Below, one piece after another: positions 59,215-64,000 of a DNA stretch of 64,000 nucleotides. The notes under the pieces are model-generated. The model ran no database searches. It had not been told where the DNA came from and saw only the letters and a list, made by a program, of their open reading frames with translations. The stretch comes from Thermocrispum agreste DSM 44070 (GTDB lineage: Bacteria > Actinomycetota > Actinomycetes > Mycobacteriales > Pseudonocardiaceae): positions 610,648 to 674,647 of the forward strand of contig NZ_KE386604.1 in the NCBI RefSeq assembly GCF_000427905.1. Reading direction: 5' to 3'. Each line of letters begins with the position of its first letter. The first letter of the stretch is position 1. Position numbers and translations under genes: made by a program.

Positions 59215-59356
59215 TGTTTGCGCGATGTGTTTCGACGCCGACGCGAGCGGCCGCTTCGCCACGGACGTGCGGCGCGAGGCCGGGTTCCCGGTGATCGTGG
59301 GAATGCCCGGCGTGGTCGAACCCGCCAAGCTGATGCGGATCGCGCCCAGGGTGTGA
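59204..59356 (+). pseudogene. Fragment resembling the C-terminal part of methylenetetrahydrofolate reductase
   Basis: About 50 codons reading VGVRVCAMCFDADASGRF...[17 protein letters not shown] and then APRV before a stop. The order of MCFD, then V-x-V-G-x-P-G-V-V-(D/E), then K-L-x-R-I-(A/S)-x-R-V matches what I know of actinobacterial MTHFR-type proteins. There is no start of its own; its first codons fall in the rpsI terminator, and the conserved sequence that should follow RV is gone. I read it as the remnant of a lost gene. A search against MTHFR families would confirm or refute. Confidence 0.55.
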
Positions 59357-59444
59357 CGGCGCAACCGCAGCCCCCGTGCGGTCTTCCCGGCGGACAGCCG
59401 CTACCGTTGGTCGGGTTTTCAGGCACGAGGAGGTCCCGCTCAAG

Positions 59445-60779
59445 ATGGCACGGCTGTTCGGAACCGACGGTGTGCGCGGGCTGGCGAACGGCGATCTGAC
59501 TCCCGCGCTGACGATGTCGCTGGCGGCCAGCGCTGCCCGGGTGCTGGCGGCGCACGACCGGTCGCACCGCCCGGTCGCGGTCGTCGGCCGCGACACCCGC
59601 GCCAGTGGCGAGATGCTGGAGGCGGCCGTGGTGGCGGGACTGACGTCGGCAGGCGCCGACGTGCGCAGACTCGGTGTGCTGCCCACGCCCGCGGTGGCGC
59701 ACCTGGTCGCGGAGACTGGGGCGGACCTGGGCGTGATGATCTCCGCTTCGCACAACCCGATGCCCGACAACGGGATCAAGCTGTTCGCGGCCGGCGGGCA
59801 CAAGCTGCCGGACGCGATCGAGGACGAGATCGAGGCCGGCATGAACGCCGCGGTCGACGGGCCGACCGGGGCGGCCATCGGCCGGGTCGTCGATCTCGAG
59901 GACGCCATGGACCGGTACGTGGCGCACTTGGTGGGTGCCGTGTCCACCAGGCTCGACGGCCTGAAGGTCGTGGTGGACTGTGCGAACGGCGCGGCCTCGG
60001 TCGCCGCTCCGGAGGCGTATCGCCGGGCAGGCGCCGAGGTGATCGCCATCCATGCGGAGCCGGACGGCATCAACATCAACGACAACTGCGGGTCGACCCA
60101 CCTGGACAGCCTGAAGGCGGCCGTGGTGGAGCACGGCGCCGACCTGGGGATCGCGCACGACGGTGACGCCGACCGGTGCCTGGCGGTCGACGCCGAGGGC
60201 AACGAGGTCGACGGCGACCAGATCATGGCGGTGCTGGCGCTGGCGATGGCCGAGTCGGGTGAGCTGACCGACCAGACCCTGGTGGCCACGGTGATGAGCA
60301 ATCTGGGCCTGCACCTGGCCATGCGCAAGCACGGCGTGAAGGTGAAGACGACCGCGGTCGGCGACCGTTACGTGCTGGAGGAGCTGCGGGCAGGCGGCTA
60401 CGCGCTGGGCGGGGAACAGTCCGGCCACGTGGTGATGCCTGCCTACGCGACCACCGGTGACGGGCTGTTGACGGCGCTGCGGTTGATGAGCCGGATGGCC
60501 GGCACCGGCCGCACGCTGGCCGACCTGGCCGGTGTCATGCAGCGCCTGCCGCAGGTGCTCGTCAACGTGCCGGTCGCGGACAAGGCCGCGGTCGCCTCCT
60601 CGTCGGCGGTGGCCGCCGTGGTGGCCGATGTCGAACGGGAACTGGGGGACAACGGCCGGGTGCTGCTGCGGCCGTCCGGCACCGAGCAGCTGATCCGCGT
60701 CATGGTCGAGGCGACCGACCTGACCGTCGCCCAGGCGGCTGCGGACCGGCTGGCCGGAGTCGTCGCGGCCAACTCGTAA
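59445..60779 (+). CDS. glmM: Phosphoglucosamine mutase
   Basis: 444 residues. Converts glucosamine-6-phosphate to glucosamine-1-phosphate for peptidoglycan precursor UDP-GlcNAc. The phosphoserine is S102 in [13 protein letters not shown]; the metal loop [12 protein letters not shown] and the phosphate-binding end [12 protein letters not shown] are present. ATG at 59445 after GAGGAGGTC. It is next to rplM-rpsI, as in M. tuberculosis. Confidence 0.96.
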   Translation: MARLFGTDGVRGLANGDLTPALTMSLAASAARVLAAHDRSHRPVAVVGRDTRASGEMLEAAVVAGLTSAGADVRRLGVLPTPAVAHLVAETGADLGVMISASHNPMPDNGIKLFAAGGHKLPDAIEDEIEAGMNAAVDGPTGAAIGRVVDLEDAMDRYVAHLVGAVSTRLDGLKVVVDCANGAASVAAPEAYRRAGAEVIAIHAEPDGININDNCGSTHLDSLKAAVVEHGADLGIAHDGDADRCLAVDAEGNEVDGDQIMAVLALAMAESGELTDQTLVATVMSNLGLHLAMRKHGVKVKTTAVGDRYVLEELRAGGYALGGEQSGHVVMPAYATTGDGLLTALRLMSRMAGTGRTLADLAGVMQRLPQVLVNVPVADKAAVASSSAVAAVVADVERELGDNGRVLLRPSGTEQLIRVMVEATDLTVAQAAADRLAGVVAANS

Positions 60780-60830
60780 TCCCTGGTCACAGGCCCACCC
60801 CCCCTGTGCGTGTGCAAAACACGCAATCGG

Positions 60831-60859
60831 CTGCGCGGCCTGGGCGCGGTGGGTAGATT
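60831..60859 (+). promoter_or_regulatory. Candidate promoter of the 60938 cargo cluster
   Basis: -10-like TAGATT (60854-60859) with a weak CTGCGC (60831-60836) 17 nt upstream. A leader of ~70 nt would precede the ATG at 60938. Confidence 0.35.
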
Positions 60860-60937
60860 CGATGTGCACGTGAACGGCACCGGAAGCGCCCGACGCACGT
60901 CGAAGTGCAGACGGGACGCTGACTTAGGGGGAACGAC

Positions 60938-61279
60938 ATGGCGCCGAAGGGCGGCAAAGGCTTCAGGCAGGAGTGGGACGAGATCGAGGAGATCAACAAC
61001 GATCTCGTCGATCTGAAAGAGGCTCTCGAGACGGCCGCAAAGCGGTACGTCGGCGGCGCAGATGCAGGTCCAGAGCACTTCGGTTCCGAGCGGCTGAACG
61101 CGGGCAACAACGCGGGAGAGGGTTTCCGCAAAGCGGTCGAGGCAATTACCGAAGGTCTCGACGACGCCATCGCGTATCTCGGGGCGTTCACGGCGAAGAC
61201 TACGTCCGCGATCGAGACTCATCAAAAGGCCGACCGTGCCGCTGAGGACGAATACATCAAGACTGCGAAGGGTGTGTGA
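60938..61279 (+). CDS. Short helical protein, WXG100-sized, no WxG
   Basis: 113 residues, predicted almost entirely helical. It has the size and position of an Esx-type partner but lacks WxG (only W14 in RQEWDEIEE) and a clear YxxxD/E at the end (it ends YIKTAKGV). The C-terminal ~60 residues (FRKAVEAITEGLDDAIAYLG...) look like an amphipathic hairpin. It overlaps the next gene by 4 nt (GTGA) and probably binds its N-terminal domain. Family not recognised. Confidence 0.7.
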   Translation: MAPKGGKGFRQEWDEIEEINNDLVDLKEALETAAKRYVGGADAGPEHFGSERLNAGNNAGEGFRKAVEAITEGLDDAIAYLGAFTAKTTSAIETHQKADRAAEDEYIKTAKGV

Positions 61280-63783
61280 GCCGACCGATGAGTGAAAACG
61301 CGGACCACATCCGAGAAATTCTCGCCGACGAACCCGAGGTAGACCAGAACGACGTCAGCAAGAGGAAGCTGGAAGGCGACAACAAGCTGGCCAGGTTCCG
61401 GGAGCTGATGTGCGGTCGCGGGACCAAGATCTACACGATGTGGCGAGACAGCAAGGCGCGGTCGGGTACCACGGACTGGGTGCAACCGTGGAGTGAAGCG
61501 GATCAGCAGAAGGTCGAGGATCTGAAGTACTTCCACTTCGGCGCGATAGACGCGTCCGTGGAGCGACTGCAGAAGCTGGAGGGCGTGGCGGAGGCCATGT
61601 CCAACGGCGCTCATGACGCGATGCGCGCGCTGGCCCCGGTCTGGGAGGGGGACAGCGGAGACGCCGCGCGGAACTCGCTCAAACGGTTCGTGCAGTACAG
61701 CACGGAAGCCGCGGATGCTTGGAAGAATTTCGCGCAGGCGGCGACTGCCCTTCGGGACGAGATGCGGCGGACGCTCGAGGACGTTATTCGTACCCTTGAC
61801 GAGTCGCCGATATCCGACTATATCGGATATTACAACCATCTCAACTCTGAAGACGAAGAAAAGTTCAACAATAATCTTTCAGAGGTAGTATATTTTCTGG
61901 AGCTGCACGGATACCCGGGAATCACTCCGGAACAAGCGCAAGAACTCGCCGACGACAAACTTAATTCCTTTCTTTGGATGGTGGCCGGAGGAGAGGTTGC
62001 CGGTCACGTGAAGTGGCTGGACGACCACGCCTTTTGGTACAGCCACTCCATGCATACGTATCGGCAGCAGCTCGACAACGCCCGGGATACGTTCGAGCGT
62101 TTGCTGAACACGTTCGGCGACAAGTACCACTCGAGCAGCGCGCTGCAGGACCTCAACCCGCTTATCGAGGTTCGCCCGGCGTCGGACAAGCCACGCAGGG
62201 GGGGCGGTCAGGACAACGGCTCCACTTCGCCCAGCGACTCCGGCGGTTCACGCGGCGGCGGTGGCGGGTCGTTCGGCGGCGGAGGCGGCGGGTCGTACCC
62301 GGGTGGGTCGTACACGCCGTCGGTATCCACTCCCAGCAGCTCGACACCGTCGACGACTACTCCGTCGGACGCGGACATCAAGAAGCCGGAGGACGGCACC
62401 AACCCGGTGACCGGGAAGCCGTTGGAAATCGATCCGCGCACGGGCAAGCCGTACCCGATCGATCCGGAAACCGGTGAGCCGATCAAGGACTACGACGACC
62501 AGGACACCACCACGGTGCGGCAGGGTGACGGGGAGATCTCGGTCACTGAGCCCAGTGCCACCGGCGAGATGAAGGTCACCCTCGATGACGGCAAGGGTGG
62601 CACGAAGACCTACAACCTCGACTTCGACCCGACCAGGGGCCCGGAGGACGCCAAGGGCGACAAGGACGCCCAAGGGCAGTCCGTCGGTGGTACGGCGTCC
62701 GGGGCCTTCGGGCCGCAGGGTTCGGCGGCGCGGGACGTGCCGGGTGGCAAGGCCGGCGCCGAGGACACCGTGCACACGCCGGGTGAGGACGGCAAGATCC
62801 GGATCAAGGACGGCGATGTGGAGATCGTCGCCCAGCAGCCGGAAGGCGCCGACGGGGTCACGGTGGTCAGGGTCGACGACGGTTCCGGGGAGCCGGTTAC
62901 CCAGATCCTGGGTGACGAGGAGGCCGTCGAGGAGTACAAGCGGCAGCTCGCGGAGGAACGCCAGACTCTGATCAGCCAGCGGGAAGCGCTGGAGGCCCGC
63001 GACAACGTCCCGTCCAGCGAATGGGAGGAGCTGTCCAAGAAGGAGCAGGACTTCCGGGAGCGCGGCGGCATGCTGCCCGGCGACGACGTCAGCTCCGGCA
63101 AGGGGGCCTCGCACGCCACGTCCGCCGAGGAACGGTCGCCGGCGCAGTCTGTGTTCGACGCCGCGGAGCGCGAACGCCACGCGGTCAGGGTCTCGTCGCC
63201 TGTCGAGTCTGCTGAGGAAAGGTCCGCGCCGCGGTCGGTGTTCGATGCCGCCGAGCAGGAACGGCAGGCGGGGCGTTCCTCCATCGGTGGATCCGCGATG
63301 TCGGAGCTCAAGGCCGACGGTGGCGGACCCGGTGTCGGCCACGGTGTCAGCAGTAGCAGCGGTGGCGCCAGCGCGTCCATCCCCGGCGGGGGAGGCGGCG
63401 GTGGCGCATCCACCATGGGTGGCGGCGCCGGGGGCGAAAGCATCGGCGGCAGTGCTCAGAACCTCAACGCCGGCGCGCACAGTGGCGCTGTGCCGGGCGG
63501 CGGTGCGCCCGCTGGTGCTCCTGGCGGTGCTTCGGCTGGCGGGCCGGGCGTCGGGACTTTGCCAGGTGGCGGGGATGCGGTCGGTCCTCGCGGTGGTGCA
63601 CCGATGATGGGCGGCGCGGCGCCGATGATGGCCGGAGCCGCGGGTGCGGGCGGTAACGACGAGTCCCGTTCGTCGTCCGCGCAGTACCAGGTGCCGGACA
63701 CCGCGCTGTTCGAGCCGGAGGTGCCCGAAGGGCCGTTCGGTGTGGCACGCATCAGCGGCAGCCTGGACGACGAGGAGGCGTAA
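61276..63783 (+). CDS. Large WxG protein with Gly/Pro-rich tail, probable type VII cargo
   Basis: 835 residues from the GTG overlapping the previous stop (an ATG at 61288 is possible). The N-terminal ~290 residues are helical and contain W123-E-G125 (VWEGDSGDAA), a WXG100/PPE-like turn. Then come a Gly/Ser-rich linker, a Pro-rich KPEDGTNPVTGKPLEIDPRT stretch, beta-rich domains, two imperfect 29-residue repeats around residues 616 and 645 (SAEERS...SVFDAAE), and a long Gly/Ala tail. No enzyme motif seen. Codons 176-235 are unusually AT-rich. Confidence 0.75.
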   Translation: MSRPMSENADHIREILADEPEVDQNDVSKRKLEGDNKLARFRELMCGRGTKIYTMWRDSKARSGTTDWVQPWSEADQQKVEDLKYFHFGAIDASVERLQKLEGVAEAMSNGAHDAMRALAPVWEGDSGDAARNSLKRFVQYSTEAADAWKNFAQAATALRDEMRRTLEDVIRTLDESPISDYIGYYNHLNSEDEEKFNNNLSEVVYFLELHGYPGITPEQAQELADDKLNSFLWMVAGGEVAGHVKWLDDHAFWYSHSMHTYRQQLDNARDTFERLLNTFGDKYHSSSALQDLNPLIEVRPASDKPRRGGGQDNGSTSPSDSGGSRGGGGGSFGGGGGGSYPGGSYTPSVSTPSSSTPSTTTPSDADIKKPEDGTNPVTGKPLEIDPRTGKPYPIDPETGEPIKDYDDQDTTTVRQGDGEISVTEPSATGEMKVTLDDGKGGTKTYNLDFDPTRGPEDAKGDKDAQGQSVGGTASGAFGPQGSAARDVPGGKAGAEDTVHTPGEDGKIRIKDGDVEIVAQQPEGADGVTVVRVDDGSGEPVTQILGDEEAVEEYKRQLAEERQTLISQREALEARDNVPSSEWEELSKKEQDFRERGGMLPGDDVSSGKGASHATSAEERSPAQSVFDAAERERHAVRVSSPVESAEERSAPRSVFDAAEQERQAGRSSIGGSAMSELKADGGGPGVGHGVSSSSGGASASIPGGGGGGGASTMGGGAGGESIGGSAQNLNAGAHSGAVPGGGAPAGAPGGASAGGPGVGTLPGGGDAVGPRGGAPMMGGAAPMMAGAAGAGGNDESRSSSAQYQVPDTALFEPEVPEGPFGVARISGSLDDEEA

Positions 63784-63786
63784 CCC

Positions 63787-64000
63787 GTGGTCTTTCTGCC
63801 GGAAAGCAGTTCCCGGCCGGCGATCCTCGACGAGTTCGCCCAGATTCGCGCCGAGTACCGGGCCAGGGCCGAGGAGATCAGCGAGGAGGCCCGCCAGCGC
63901 GCCGCCGAGATGAAGAAGGAGCAGGAGCAGCGGCAGAAGGAACTCGAAGAGTGGAAAGCCGCGCGCGAGGCTGAGAAGAAGGAAGAGAAGGCCAAGGACG
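63787..64000 (+). CDS. Coiled-coil gene, cut by the window end
   Basis: 71 residues visible from a GTG 3 nt after the previous stop; open at the end. MVFLPESSSRPAILDEFAQI then runs of Glu/Arg/Lys/Gln typical of a coiled coil (AEEISEEARQRAAEMKKEQE). Co-transcribed with the two preceding genes. Probably part of the same cargo or adaptor unit; family not recognised. Confidence 0.65.
   Translation, partial: MVFLPESSSRPAILDEFAQIRAEYRARAEEISEEARQRAAEMKKEQEQRQKELEEWKAAREAEKKEEKAKD

Noticed and set aside
58482-60869. 795-codon open frame on the minus strand
   Set aside because: Runs antisense through rpsI and glmM, both certain genes.

Overview
The window is high-GC actinobacterial DNA. The gene content (an ancestral-type type VII secretion locus beside rplM-rpsI-glmM, SepH, a CitA-type citrate synthase, mycosin) and frequent GTG/TTG starts with 1-4 nt overlaps point to an actinomycete, most likely a Pseudonocardiales relative of the mycobacteria. 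The first 8 kb keep the order TrmH methyltransferase, DUF2537, SepH, SerC, citrate synthase 2 that is known from the Rv0881-Rv0889c part of Mycobacterium tuberculosis.

Layout. 1-11 kb: housekeeping and metabolic genes (SpoU methyltransferase, DUF2537, YjbR, MOSC, sepH, serC, a serine hydrolase, citrate synthase 2, pdxH, an SDR and a divergent AraC regulator). 11-18 kb: a minus-strand block made of a YbaB/EbfC protein, two related membrane proteins, and two tandem copies of a small EspC/WXG-like gene overlapping a roughly 400-residue WXG-like gene; I read it as a duplicated type VII secretion cargo module with no named function. 18-19 kb: repeat-bearing intergenic DNA and the probable str promoter. 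19-41.6 kb: the str, S10, spc and alpha ribosomal operons (rpsL to truA) with fusA, tuf, secY, adk, map, infA and rpoA. They are canonical except for a small extra ORF between rpsM and rpsK, a long insertion in L3 and a CTG-type start for truA.

42-58 kb: an ESX-4-like type VII secretion system: eccE with a companion gene, eccB, mycP, eccD, eccC, an Hsp70-like/Rv3446c-type membrane protein and two WXG100 genes (esxU/esxT-like). EccC would be the motor, EccB/D/E the membrane channel, and MycP the stabilising protease. 58-61 kb: rplM-rpsI, a decayed methylenetetrahydrofolate-reductase-like fragment and glmM. 61-64 kb: a second set of secretion-cargo-like genes (a short helical partner, an 835-residue WxG protein with Gly/Pro-rich tail and an AT-rich patch, and a coiled-coil gene that runs off the end).

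Functionally the window joins translation and growth genes to a complete secretion machine with at least two candidate cargo loci. The most interesting candidates for something undescribed are the duplicated EbfC/membrane/EspC-like/WXG-like block at 11-18 kb, the small rpsM-rpsK ORF at 37633-37830, and the cargo cluster at 60.9 kb. All functional statements for those are inference from sequence features. No database search was run.
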